This document shows, in pieces, positions 35,409 to 43,901 of a stretch of DNA of 64,000 bases (its first letter is position 1; the number at the start of each line of letters is the position of its first letter). Source of the stretch: a bacterium (GTDB lineage: Bacteria; Bacteroidota; Ignavibacteria; Kapaibacteriales; UBA7675). Under the pieces are notes generated by a model, which was not told where the DNA came from, did no database searches, and saw only the letters and a list, made by a program, of their open reading frames with translations. The translations under genes were made by a program, and so were the position numbers. The stretch is from the NCBI GenBank assembly GCA_030430495.1, contig JAUIKM010000031.1, positions 1-64,000 on the forward strand, written 5' to 3'.

Positions 35409-36392
35409 TTAAAGCCAGTCCGCGTCGCGGTAAAACTTTGCCGTTGCGGCGATGCCGTCTTCCAGACTCCACTGCTGATTGTAGCCGAAGTCCCGCCGCG
35501 CCTTCTCCGTCGAGCAGATCCAATAGGTCTGGACGATGTCGCGACCTTTCTCAAAGTCGAGCACCGGCGGTTTTTTGGCGAAGCGGCCAAAAAAGCCGGA
35601 AATGCCGGCAATTGTCTTGACCAGCGGATGCGGCAGGCGCAGCGTGCGGAAGGAGTCGCGTCCGAGCGCCGCCGCGGCGACATTGCCGATCTGCGGCCAG
35701 GTGTAGAATTCGTCGGAGCTGACGTAGTAAATCCGGCCGCGTGTGTTGTCGGACTCGGCTGCGTCGATAATGCCGCGCGCCAGATCGTCGACGTAGACCA
35801 GGCTGACGTACTTTTCATCAAAACCGATCAGGGGCACCAGGCCTTTGTTGACCGTCTGGAAAAAACTCAGAATGGCCGTGTCGCGCGGTCCGTAGACGGC
35901 GGGAGGGCGGACGATGGTCCAGGGAATGTCGTCGGTCGCGGTCACGACTTCTTCCGCGGCTTTTTTGCTGCGGCCATAGGTTGTGATGGGATCGTTGGGC
36001 ATGTCCTCGCGCCGCGGCGTATCCAGCGAGGTCGCCGGTCCGGCGACGGCCATGCTGCTGACGTGCAGGAAGCGTTTGAGCGGCGGATTTTCACGGCGCA
36101 CGGCGTCCAGCAGGTTGCGCGTGCCGTCGCGATTGCCGCGCATGAATTCGGCTTCGTCGCGCGCCGCCGTCAGGCCGGCGCAGTGAACAATCAGGTCTGC
36201 GTCCCGCACCGCCGGCCGCAGCGATTCGGCGTCGGAGAGCGAACCTTCCACGCGGCGCACATCCAGTTTTTCCAGCCAGCGCAGGCTGCTGGTTGCGCGC
36301 GTCAGGCAGCGGACGGCATAACCGCGGCGCAGTAAGTGTTCGGCTACATGGCTGCCGACAAAGCCGGTTGCACCCGTTACCAGAGCTTGCAT
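35409..36392 (-). CDS. NAD(P)-dependent epimerase/dehydratase (extended SDR)
   Basis: 327 residues from the ATG at 36392, which starts directly with the Rossmann motif MQALVTGATGFVGSH (GxxGxxG). The active-site pattern is SSMAVAG followed by YGRSKKAAEE (YxxxK), and the second half has IVRPPAVYGPRD. Such proteins modify nucleotide sugars, flavonoid-like or steroid-like substrates, so the exact reaction is open. The acylase gene starts 18 bp downstream on the same strand. The divergent neighbour makes nucleotide sugar, a weak hint toward surface polysaccharide work. Confidence 0.9.
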   Translation of the reverse strand: MQALVTGATGFVGSHVAEHLLRRGYAVRCLTRATSSLRWLEKLDVRRVEGSLSDAESLRPAVRDADLIVHCAGLTAARDEAEFMRGNRDGTRNLLDAVRRENPPLKRFLHVSSMAVAGPATSLDTPRREDMPNDPITTYGRSKKAAEEVVTATDDIPWTIVRPPAVYGPRDTAILSFFQTVNKGLVPLIGFDEKYVSLVYVDDLARGIIDAAESDNTRGRIYYVSSDEFYTWPQIGNVAAAALGRDSFRTLRLPHPLVKTIAGISGFFGRFAKKPPVLDFEKGRDIVQTYWICSTEKARRDFGYNQQWSLEDGIAATAKFYRDADWL

Positions 36393-36725
36393 GGGGCGGA
36401 ATTCCTCGAGCTGTTTCCCGGACTGTGAAGCATTGTGAGAGCACAACGTCAACGGTCGCAAAAATAGTGCGTTGCCGTCACAAGAAAAAGCCGACGGCCC
36501 GTGCGGCGCTGCCTTCGTCTTGGTAAAAAATCATATATTCGCCCGTCCACGTTTCACTTGGAAGGCCCGATTCCACGGGCATTTCCTTCAGTGTATGCAA
36601 CCCGACGGAACACCTCTCCGACCGTAAAGGCGCCCGCGGGCTCCGCGGACGGACCTGTGCGGTGAAGCGTCGACTGCTCCTTTCAAAAGTCGTTTTGTTT
36701 AATCCCTCAAAAGCGATGTGAGCAC
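36393..36725. other. Divergent promoter region
   Basis: 333 bp between the epimerase (minus) and the nucleotidyltransferase (plus). Two GC-rich CCGCGG words lie near 36640-36655. No gene or clear promoter boxes are recognised. Confidence 0.45.
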
Positions 36726-39227
36726 ATGAAAAAAGCGGTAATAATGGCCGGCGGTTTTGGAACGCGCCTGCGTCCGATCACGAGCAACCTGCCCAAGCCG
36801 ATGGTCCCGATGTTGAACGTTCCGATGATGGAGCACATCGTCAACCTGCTCAAACGGCACAACATCACCGACGTTCTGTCATTGCTGTACTACCAGCCCG
36901 AGAAAATTACCGGCTATTTCGGCAACGGCGCCGCTTTTGATGTTAACATGGAATACAAGCTGGCGCAGGCCGACTACGGCACCGCCGGCGCCGTGCGCTA
37001 CGCCGCCGACAAACTGGACGAGCGGTTTATCATAATCAGCGGCGACGTGCTGACGGATTTTAACCTTGAGGAAGCGCTCGCATTTCACCAGCGCAAAAAA
37101 GCGCAGGCGACAATTGTCTTAACTAAAGCCCAGGTGCCGCTGCAGTTCGGCATCGTCATGACGGACGACGAAGGCCGCATCACGCGTTTTCTGGAGAAAC
37201 CGTCCTGGGGCGAGGTTTTCACCGACACGATCAATACGGGCATTTACATCCTCGAGCCCGAAGTGCTCGACCTGATTCCCTACCAGAAAGAATTTGACTT
37301 CTCGAAAGATCTCTTTCCGATGATGCTCGAGAAGAATCTGGCGCTGTATGGGTACGTCGCCGAAGGCTACTGGGCCGACGTCGGCAACCTCAACCAGTAC
37401 CAGGAGGCGCACGACGACGCTCTGGCCGGTCGCGTCAAGGTTCAGCACAAAGGTCGCAAACAGGGCGGCGCGTACATCGCCGAATCGGCCGAAGTGGACG
37501 ACTCGGCTCAGCTGAACGGCAATATTCTGATCGGCGAAAACAGCAAGATCGGCGCCGGCGCGCAGATCACCGATTCCGTCATCGGCGACGGCGTGTCTGT
37601 CGGCGCAGGTGCGCGCGTCGTCAACTCGATTATCTGGAACCGCGTGCACATCGGCGTGCAGGCGGAGCTGACCGCGGACGTCATTTGCGACGACACCCGC
37701 ATCGGCGATCACGTGACCATCGCGGAAAACGTTTTCATTGCCGACGCCTGTGAAATCGGCGACCACGCCGCGCTGCATTCGAACATCAAACTCTGGCCGA
37801 ACAAACAGGTAGAGCCCTACGCCATTGTCACGCGCAGCATGGTACAGGAAGAGAAGTGGCTGCGCGAGCTGTTCTCCAATGCGCGCGTCACCGGTCTGTC
37901 CAACATTGAGATGATCCCGGAGTTCGGCGCCAAGTTCGGTGCGGCATTGGGCAATTCGCTCGGCGCGGGCGCCACGGTTGTCGCCGGTCGCGACGCCAAT
38001 CCGGCTTCGCGGATGGTCAAACGCGCCATTACGACCGGTCTGATGTCGGTCGGCGTCAATGTCACGGACGTGCAGGATCTGCCCCTGCCGCTGACGCGTC
38101 AGCGCATGATGGACGGCAGCGCCGTTGGCGGAATCCACGTGCGCCGTTCGCCGCACCTGCCGAATCACATCGACATCATCCTGATGAATGCCGAGGGGCG
38201 CGACTTCAAGACCGCGCAGACCAAAAAGATCGAGCGCCTCTTTTTTGGCGAGGACATCAAGCGCGTAGCGTCGGACAAGATCGGGATCATCCATTATCCG
38301 GAGCGCACCTATAAAAGTTATCTGGAGCGCTTCCGCAGCAATCTGAATGTCGATGCGATTAAAGAGCGCAATTTCAGCATCGCCGTCGACTATTCTTACG
38401 GCATGTCGGCAGCGATTTTCCCGCGCATTCTGGGCGAGCTGAATTGCTCGGCAATTGGTCTCAACGCCTATGTCGATCCCGAGCGTTCCACGCGCACACA
38501 GGCGGATACGGAGCGCGCGCAGGCCGAGCTCAGCACTTTGATGGAGTCGCTGCGCCTTGAGCTGGGCGTCATCATGGAGCCGGCGGTTGAAAAAATCGCA
38601 CTTGTCGATTCCAGCGGGCGCTGGTATTCCTCACAGCGCCTGGTCTCGATCGTTACCAAGCTGTTTCTGCTGACGCACGCCGATCGCGAGCCCTACAAAA
38701 TTGCAGTCCCCGTCTCGGCGACGGGTGAAATCGACATGATGGCGGCGGAGCACGACGTCGAGGTACTGCGCGTCAAAAATTCGCATTCGGCCATGATGGA
38801 TGCGACGCTTACCGACGGCGTTCTGTACGTCGGCGGCACCCGCGCCGGATTTATCTTTGCCGACTTTTTCTTTGCGGCGGACGCGATGTTCACAGCCGGA
38901 AAGATTCTCGAGATGCTGGTTGTCAGCGGCAAAACACTGGCCCAGGTAGACGACATGATTCCCGTCAGGGCGCAGGCGCGTCGGGAAATTCCATGTCCCT
39001 GGGAGAGCAAGGGCACAGTCATGCGCGAGGCGATGGAGTACAGCGAGGGCAAAGATCGCCAACTCATCGACGGCGTCAAGGTATTTGAGGGCGAACGCTC
39101 CGTCCTGCTGCTGCCCGACCGCGAGAAGGCGATTTTCCACGTCATAGCGGAGGCCGACAGCCAGACGCAGGCCGAAGAATTTGCCGATCACTACGCCGGA
39201 CGGGTCGCGGGCTGGCGCGACCAATAA
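36726..39227 (+). CDS. Sugar-phosphate nucleotidyltransferase fused to a phosphohexomutase-like domain
   Basis: 833 residues. The N-terminal nucleotidyltransferase (1-235) has MAGGFGTRLRPIT and PKPMVPM, typical of mannose-1-phosphate guanylyltransferases. A left-handed helix of hexapeptide repeats follows (about 250-370). The rest (385-833) is a phosphohexomutase fold. The mutase looks inactive: the phosphoserine loop reads HVRRSPHLP rather than TASHNP, and the metal loop reads VDSSGRW rather than DxDxDR. This fusion occurs in several phyla and is annotated as GDP-mannose pyrophosphorylase. The product would feed glycan synthesis. An EIIA-type gene follows 65 bp later. Confidence 0.88.
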   Translation: MKKAVIMAGGFGTRLRPITSNLPKPMVPMLNVPMMEHIVNLLKRHNITDVLSLLYYQPEKITGYFGNGAAFDVNMEYKLAQADYGTAGAVRYAADKLDERFIIISGDVLTDFNLEEALAFHQRKKAQATIVLTKAQVPLQFGIVMTDDEGRITRFLEKPSWGEVFTDTINTGIYILEPEVLDLIPYQKEFDFSKDLFPMMLEKNLALYGYVAEGYWADVGNLNQYQEAHDDALAGRVKVQHKGRKQGGAYIAESAEVDDSAQLNGNILIGENSKIGAGAQITDSVIGDGVSVGAGARVVNSIIWNRVHIGVQAELTADVICDDTRIGDHVTIAENVFIADACEIGDHAALHSNIKLWPNKQVEPYAIVTRSMVQEEKWLRELFSNARVTGLSNIEMIPEFGAKFGAALGNSLGAGATVVAGRDANPASRMVKRAITTGLMSVGVNVTDVQDLPLPLTRQRMMDGSAVGGIHVRRSPHLPNHIDIILMNAEGRDFKTAQTKKIERLFFGEDIKRVASDKIGIIHYPERTYKSYLERFRSNLNVDAIKERNFSIAVDYSYGMSAAIFPRILGELNCSAIGLNAYVDPERSTRTQADTERAQAELSTLMESLRLELGVIMEPAVEKIALVDSSGRWYSSQRLVSIVTKLFLLTHADREPYKIAVPVSATGEIDMMAAEHDVEVLRVKNSHSAMMDATLTDGVLYVGGTRAGFIFADFFFAADAMFTAGKILEMLVVSGKTLAQVDDMIPVRAQARREIPCPWESKGTVMREAMEYSEGKDRQLIDGVKVFEGERSVLLLPDREKAIFHVIAEADSQTQAEEFADHYAGRVAGWRDQ

Positions 39228-39291
39228 TCCGTCGCTGAGACCGTCGACGCGGCATGCAATTTTACGAACCGAATCTCTGGCCGAAAACCTT

Positions 39292-39762
39292 ATGCGGATT
39301 GCCGACGCACTGAATATCGAGTCGATCGACGCCAACGTCGATCTCGACAGCAAAAACGACGTCTTGCTGCATCTGGTCGACCTTATCGGCAAAGCCGGCG
39401 TGGTCACGGATATTGATAAAGTTCGCGACGTTATTTTCAAGCGCGAAGAGATTATGTCGACCGGTGTGGGGCAGGGTTTTGCCGTGCCTCACGCCAAGAC
39501 CAATGCCGTCAACAAAACTTCGGCGGCGCTGCTTACGCTGTCACAACCGGTCGACTACCAGTCGCTCGACAATCAGCCGGTGCAAATTGTGATTATGCTG
39601 GTTGGCCCCGAGGATGCATTCAGCGCGCATCTTCGTTTGCTTTCGCGCATTTCACGTCTGATGACCGATTCCGAATTCAGGACCAGGCTGGCTGCCGCCG
39701 GCAGCGCGCAGGAGCTCTACCAGTGCATCGACGACGAGGAATCGCGCAAACTCGACCTTTGA
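39292..39762 (+). CDS. PTS EIIA-type (PtsN-like) domain protein
   Basis: 156 residues from ATG 39292; an upstream in-frame TTG at 39181 overlaps the previous gene and is less likely. It is a fructose/nitrogen-type EIIA domain: KNDVLLHLVDLIGKAG, FKREEIMSTGVGQGFAVPHAKT with the phospho-accepting His, and IVIMLVGPEDAFSAHLRLLSRISRLM. Members take phosphate from HPr or NPr and act in regulation more than in transport when no EIIB/EIIC gene is near, as here. It may be co-transcribed with the nucleotidyltransferase gene. Confidence 0.88.
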   Translation: MRIADALNIESIDANVDLDSKNDVLLHLVDLIGKAGVVTDIDKVRDVIFKREEIMSTGVGQGFAVPHAKTNAVNKTSAALLTLSQPVDYQSLDNQPVQIVIMLVGPEDAFSAHLRLLSRISRLMTDSEFRTRLAAAGSAQELYQCIDDEESRKLDL

Positions 39763-40905
39763 TTCTGTGCGTTCCAGGCAGATTTCTCACCGTGTTTTGG
39801 GTTGTGCGGCCGCATGACCGCCGGATTATTCCCTCCCGTTTTTGACTGTTGTCGGCACCGAGCGATCTACGGATGATCGCTCCGGGTTAGTTGAACTCCT
39901 GAATGTCTGACGCTTGCATCGCCTGGCCGCGGATACCCTGCGCCGACGGCTTATCAGTTCCTTTTGTTCGTTGCCGAGACTGAAGTTGTGCGCTTGCCTG
40001 TCCGTCTGCTCCATTTGTTGCTAGTTGTTGTTTTCCGTGTGACGTCGTGAGGCGGCAAATTGGCCGGGAATTATGCGTTTCCACCGCCCACGTCGGCTTC
40101 TCTTTGGAGCAAGGTGCAACGCTGCGCGCGGAAATCAATGGCTAAAAAACTGAGCGTCGTGTATTGTTGTCCAGGCGGGCCGGATTTCCGCACAATCGCA
40201 TTTGAAGTGAAGTGAATGTCTGTGTACCGCATTAAATGACGGCAGCCGCTTCTTTTCCGGCGTACAATTCCTGAGTTCCGAACGCTCAGCCGCAAGTCTT
40301 TGAACCGGCTGTCAACCGCCGAGCCCCGCATTCGTCGGCAAACAAAAAATCAAGCGAGCCTGAGGCGCGCCGGCGGCTCAAAGCGAGAAGAGAGTAAGGA
40401 AAAGCGAACAAACCCGACGCTTTACATCGAAGAGCCGCCCAGGATAGAAACCGCAGTCTGAAGAATTCACGTCCCGCAGAACAAGACTGAACGGGTGAAT
40501 TGAACGCTGAACGCGCGCAAAAAATCGACTGATCGCAAAAATGTTCAGCGCCTGCTGCCGCCAGAATTGAAGCGCCGCGCCGCTGCCGTCCCAACCCAAA
40601 CCCGGCCGCAAAATGAGTTGGTCCGCCAACTATCCACAATCTATCCGCCAACTTTTGTCGTGGAGCTTTTGTAGTACACACCAGAAACGGGAAGGAAAAA
40701 GAGTCGCGTCCGCCAGGGTAACACCGACGGCGGGCGATGGCAGGCAAGAGAAGATGTGTGGGTGTGATACGGAAAAGCTGCGATCCGCTTCGGTGGAACG
40801 TGGCTTTTCCGCGTTTTTGTTGAACAGGTGCGCTCAAACAGGCGTCATTTGGCAGCATTTAGTAATTTGCGGCATCGTATTCGACTGATCTGAAAGGGTG
40901 GAAAG
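39763..40905. other. 1.1-kb gap without a supported gene
   Basis: Contains a hairpin of eight pairs (39860-39882, GAGCGATC with GATCGCTC, no T run) and one copy of the dispersed repeat core (40336-40385). Open frames are present on both strands but look like non-coding sequence. Confidence 0.5.
40336..40385 (-). repeat. Dispersed-repeat arm
   Basis: Reads ggcaaacaaaaaatcaagcg then agcctgaggcg, the reverse-oriented arm seen at 8391-8434 and 13559-13607. A convincing partner arm is not seen nearby. Confidence 0.55.
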
Positions 40906-41295
40906 ATGAAGCGTTTATCAATTCTGTGCTGTGTTCTGGGACTGCTGCTGACCGTTTCCTGTGCCGACGAATCCGATCCCGTTGGTACGCCGGCGCTGTT
41001 TGTCCGGGCCCACAACCTGTCAACAACGGCATTCACATCACTGGTGTTGAGTTTTCGCGATGGTCGTCAGGAAGTCTATGGCGCGCTTGCGGCCGATGAG
41101 GAAACGCGCTTTCGCGAGGTGGATGAGGCCTACCCGGTGGTTGGAGTGACAGTTGAAGCGGAAGGCGAAGTCTACCAGTTTACGCCGGCCGACTACTCGA
41201 TTTACGATCCGCTCGACATCGGCAACTACACCTATGAACTGGAACTGGACGTCGATCAGAATTCCGTGATTGTGACGCTTGTTACGGAAGAATAA
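40906..41295 (+). CDS. Small lipoprotein
   Basis: 129 residues with a type II signal peptide: hydrophobic LCCVLGLLLTV then lipobox TVSC (Cys19). It is therefore anchored to the inner or outer membrane by lipid. The mature part is acidic, with beta-strand character (FTSLVLSFRDG, YTYELELDVD). No family is recognised. AGGGTGG lies seven bases before the ATG. It faces the SpoT-like gene, with 21 bp between the two stops. Confidence 0.8.
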   Translation: MKRLSILCCVLGLLLTVSCADESDPVGTPALFVRAHNLSTTAFTSLVLSFRDGRQEVYGALAADEETRFREVDEAYPVVGVTVEAEGEVYQFTPADYSIYDPLDIGNYTYELELDVDQNSVIVTLVTEE

Positions 41296-41316
41296 AGCGA
41301 CTTAAACAGATTAACA

Positions 41317-41928
41317 TCACGAGAAAAACTTTGAACCCTCTTTCTGCAGCTGATCTGCCAGATAGCGCAGATTGGCGTCATTGGAATTGCGCGCCAACGG
41401 CGTGTAGCGCTCAATTGTATCGTTAACGTATTTGATCGGATTGCGTTTAAGGTTAAACTCCAGACAGCGAAAGTTGTCCAGGCGCGCAGCCAGACGGATC
41501 AGCACGCAGTCCTGGCTGGCGTGGCGCAGCTGTTCCACGTGTTCGCGGTCCACCACGTCGGGTAGCTCGCGCTGACGGCTCAGGTCCTTCGTCAGCGTTT
41601 CAACAATGTAAGCCACGTATGAGCCGAAGTTGTATTCCAGCACGTTCTTCGAAACGGTATCCGAATCCTCCAGGACGTCGTGCAGCAGTGCGGCGCAAAG
41701 GGAGTCGGTGTCGTAAATGTCAAGTTCGTTCAGGACGATTCCGCAGACGCGGGTGATGTGGTAGAACCAGGGGCTGCCGTCTTTGCGGTCCAGCGGCGCG
41801 TGGACGTTCTCCGCCAGTTCGTAGGCGCTTTCCACCTTTGTTAACTCGACCGGATTGATGCGGTGTTTAAGTGCGGCCACCAATTCCGTGCGCGAGAGAA
41901 AAGTCATGTTGTAGGGGACAGTACTCAT
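41317..41928 (-). CDS. Stand-alone RelA/SpoT-type HD hydrolase
   Basis: 203 residues from ATG 41928. The HD domain matches the (p)ppGpp hydrolase part of SpoT: WFYHITRVCGIV supplies the first His, LLHDVLEDSDT gives the HD pair and the ED motif, followed by FGSYVAYIVETLTKDL and VLIRLAARLDNFRCLE (SpoT: LADRLHNMRTL). No synthetase, TGS or ACT domain is present, so it resembles small alarmone hydrolases (MESH1-like). It would trim (p)ppGpp or a related nucleotide in the cytoplasm; this is inferred from the family. It is convergent with a lipoprotein gene and 108 bp downstream of the recN start side. Confidence 0.85.
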   Translation of the reverse strand: MSTVPYNMTFLSRTELVAALKHRINPVELTKVESAYELAENVHAPLDRKDGSPWFYHITRVCGIVLNELDIYDTDSLCAALLHDVLEDSDTVSKNVLEYNFGSYVAYIVETLTKDLSRQRELPDVVDREHVEQLRHASQDCVLIRLAARLDNFRCLEFNLKRNPIKYVNDTIERYTPLARNSNDANLRYLADQLQKEGSKFFS

Positions 41929-42036
41929 ACGATTCCGCCGGGAACTGTTAACAGCCTTGCAGGCCAAAAAGACACTTGACGTTTTGTCGGCACGCCCTGG
42001 TCCGGAGTCCTGCGTGCGAAAAAACGCTTTGTTGTT

Positions 42037-43749
42037 TTACTCAACCAACATCAGCTCGCGGGCGCTGGCCAGCGAGGCATCCGAAATTTTTTCACCGCTC
42101 AGCAGGCGGGCGACTTCGCGCGTACGATCGTCGCTTTCCAGGGCCTGGACATGCACCTTGACCAGGCCTTTTTTGTTTTCCTTACGGACTAAAATATGAC
42201 GGTCGGCGAGCGCCGCTATTTGCGGCAGGTGTGTAATCGACAGAATCTGACGGCTGCCGGCCAGAGACTTCATTGCGCGACCGACCTTCTGCGCGATGCC
42301 GCCGCTGATGCCCGTGTCGATTTCATCAAAGACCAGCGTGGCGACGTGATCGCCGGCGGCGACCATCGATTTGAGCGCCAGCATAATGCGCGAGATCTCG
42401 CCGCCGGACGCCGTTTTGGCGAGCGGGCGAACATCCATACCGGGGTTGGTGGCCACGTAGAATTCGACCGTGTCCAGCCCGTGATTCCAGGCCTGCACTT
42501 TTTTTCCGCCGCTTTTGACCCAGACGCCGTCGTCGCCGGCAGTCTGGTTCTGGCCGATGCGGACTTCAAACTGCGCGTGTTTGATGCCCAGCTCCCGCAT
42601 GCTGCGCGCCACGGACTGCGCCAGCTTCTGACCTGTGGTCCGACGCATCTTAGTCAGGTCCGCTCCGCGCCGGGCGACGTCTTCGCGTGCGGCGTCGATT
42701 CTGTCGCGGCAGGCGGCGATTTCATCTTCAAAGTGCTCGGTAAGGCGCAGTTCCTCGCGCAGGCGCGCGCGCTCGCTGAAGACTTCTTTCATGCTGCCGA
42801 AGCGCTTGCGCAGCGCCTGCAACTGCATTGAGCGCTCGCGCATTTCCTCCAGTCGCTCGCGGTCAAAATCGATGGCGTCGTTGTAGGCGCGGGCGAAACG
42901 GGCAATTTCCTCGACGGCGACGAGGGCGCTGCTGCACTCGTCGCGCTGAGCGGCGAATTCCGGGTCGAGCTCGCTGAGGTCTTCGAGTTTGTCGCGCAGG
43001 CCGGAGAGGACGTCGTGAACCGCGCCGTCGTTTTCGTAGAGCTGATCGGCGATGACCTGGGTCTGCTCAAAAATAAGCTCGGCATTTTCGCGCAGTTTAA
43101 TGTCCTGCTCAAGTTCCTCCAGCTCGTTTTCACCCGGATCGACGTCTTCAATCTCGCGCAGGCGGAAGCGGCTGAAATCTTCCTGTGCGCGCAATTCGCG
43201 TTCGCGTTCGGTGAGGGTTTTAAGTTCGCGAGCGGCGGCGGTCAGTGAGCGGTAGGCGGTGCGGTAGCGCTCCTGCGCCGCTTCGGTCTCCGCCAGGCGG
43301 TCCAGCAGGCCGCGGTGCAGTTCCGGGCGCAACAATGATTGATGATCGTGCTGGCCGTGGAAGTCGATGAGCATGGCGCCCAGTTCGCGCACAAGCGCCT
43401 GCGTCGCCGGCCGGTCGTTGACAAACGACCGCGATCCGCCGCGCCGCGTGATTTCGCGTCGAACAAACAACTCGCCGCTGTCTACCTCCGGTTCGAGGTC
43501 GTTATTGCGCAGGAATGCGGCGATGTCGGTGTTGTTTTCAACCAGAAACGTCCCGTCGATGACGGCTTTGGCAGCGCCATCGCGCACGGCTTCGGCGCGG
43601 CGACGCGCACCGAGCAGGGCGAGCATGCCGTCGACAATAATCGATTTGCCTGCGCCGGTTTCACCGGTGATGATCGTCAGACCGGAGGACAGATCGATTT
43701 CGACCCGGTCGATCAGGGCAAAGTTTTCGATACGGAGAAATTGAAGCAT
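42037..43749 (-). CDS. recN: DNA repair protein RecN
   Basis: 570 residues, an SMC-like ATPase for double-strand-break repair. It begins MLQFLRIENFALID with Walker A GETGAGKS (29-36). A long coiled-coil middle is split by a hinge region (about 150-380), and the C-terminal half has the signature TASGGEISR, Walker B LVFDEIDTGISGG and the THLPQIAAL segment. Length and order are normal. It is a monocistronic-looking gene, and no LexA-type box was identified by eye in the 152-bp upstream gap. Confidence 0.97.
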   Translation of the reverse strand: MLQFLRIENFALIDRVEIDLSSGLTIITGETGAGKSIIVDGMLALLGARRRAEAVRDGAAKAVIDGTFLVENNTDIAAFLRNNDLEPEVDSGELFVRREITRRGGSRSFVNDRPATQALVRELGAMLIDFHGQHDHQSLLRPELHRGLLDRLAETEAAQERYRTAYRSLTAAARELKTLTERERELRAQEDFSRFRLREIEDVDPGENELEELEQDIKLRENAELIFEQTQVIADQLYENDGAVHDVLSGLRDKLEDLSELDPEFAAQRDECSSALVAVEEIARFARAYNDAIDFDRERLEEMRERSMQLQALRKRFGSMKEVFSERARLREELRLTEHFEDEIAACRDRIDAAREDVARRGADLTKMRRTTGQKLAQSVARSMRELGIKHAQFEVRIGQNQTAGDDGVWVKSGGKKVQAWNHGLDTVEFYVATNPGMDVRPLAKTASGGEISRIMLALKSMVAAGDHVATLVFDEIDTGISGGIAQKVGRAMKSLAGSRQILSITHLPQIAALADRHILVRKENKKGLVKVHVQALESDDRTREVARLLSGEKISDASLASARELMLVE

Positions 43750-43901
43750 ACAAGCTCGGCAATCAGCTTTGATTCACCTGGCGGTCCCGCCCGCCGTTCA
43801 CGCCACCTGCAAATATACACAGTCGGGGCGCATCAACAGCGTCATTCCATCCGCAGGCTCAAATGAATTGCCGGGCCGTGTGCGGGGAAGGTCCCGGACG
43901 C

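Noticed and set aside
36726-39227. Fully bifunctional GDP-mannose pyrophosphorylase/phosphomannomutase
   Set aside because: The mutase half has lost its phosphoserine-loop and metal-loop consensus, so I did not claim the second activity.
39860-39882. Hairpin after the EIIA gene as a terminator
   Set aside because: An eight-pair stem is present, but no T run follows on either strand and it lies about 100 bp from the stop codon.
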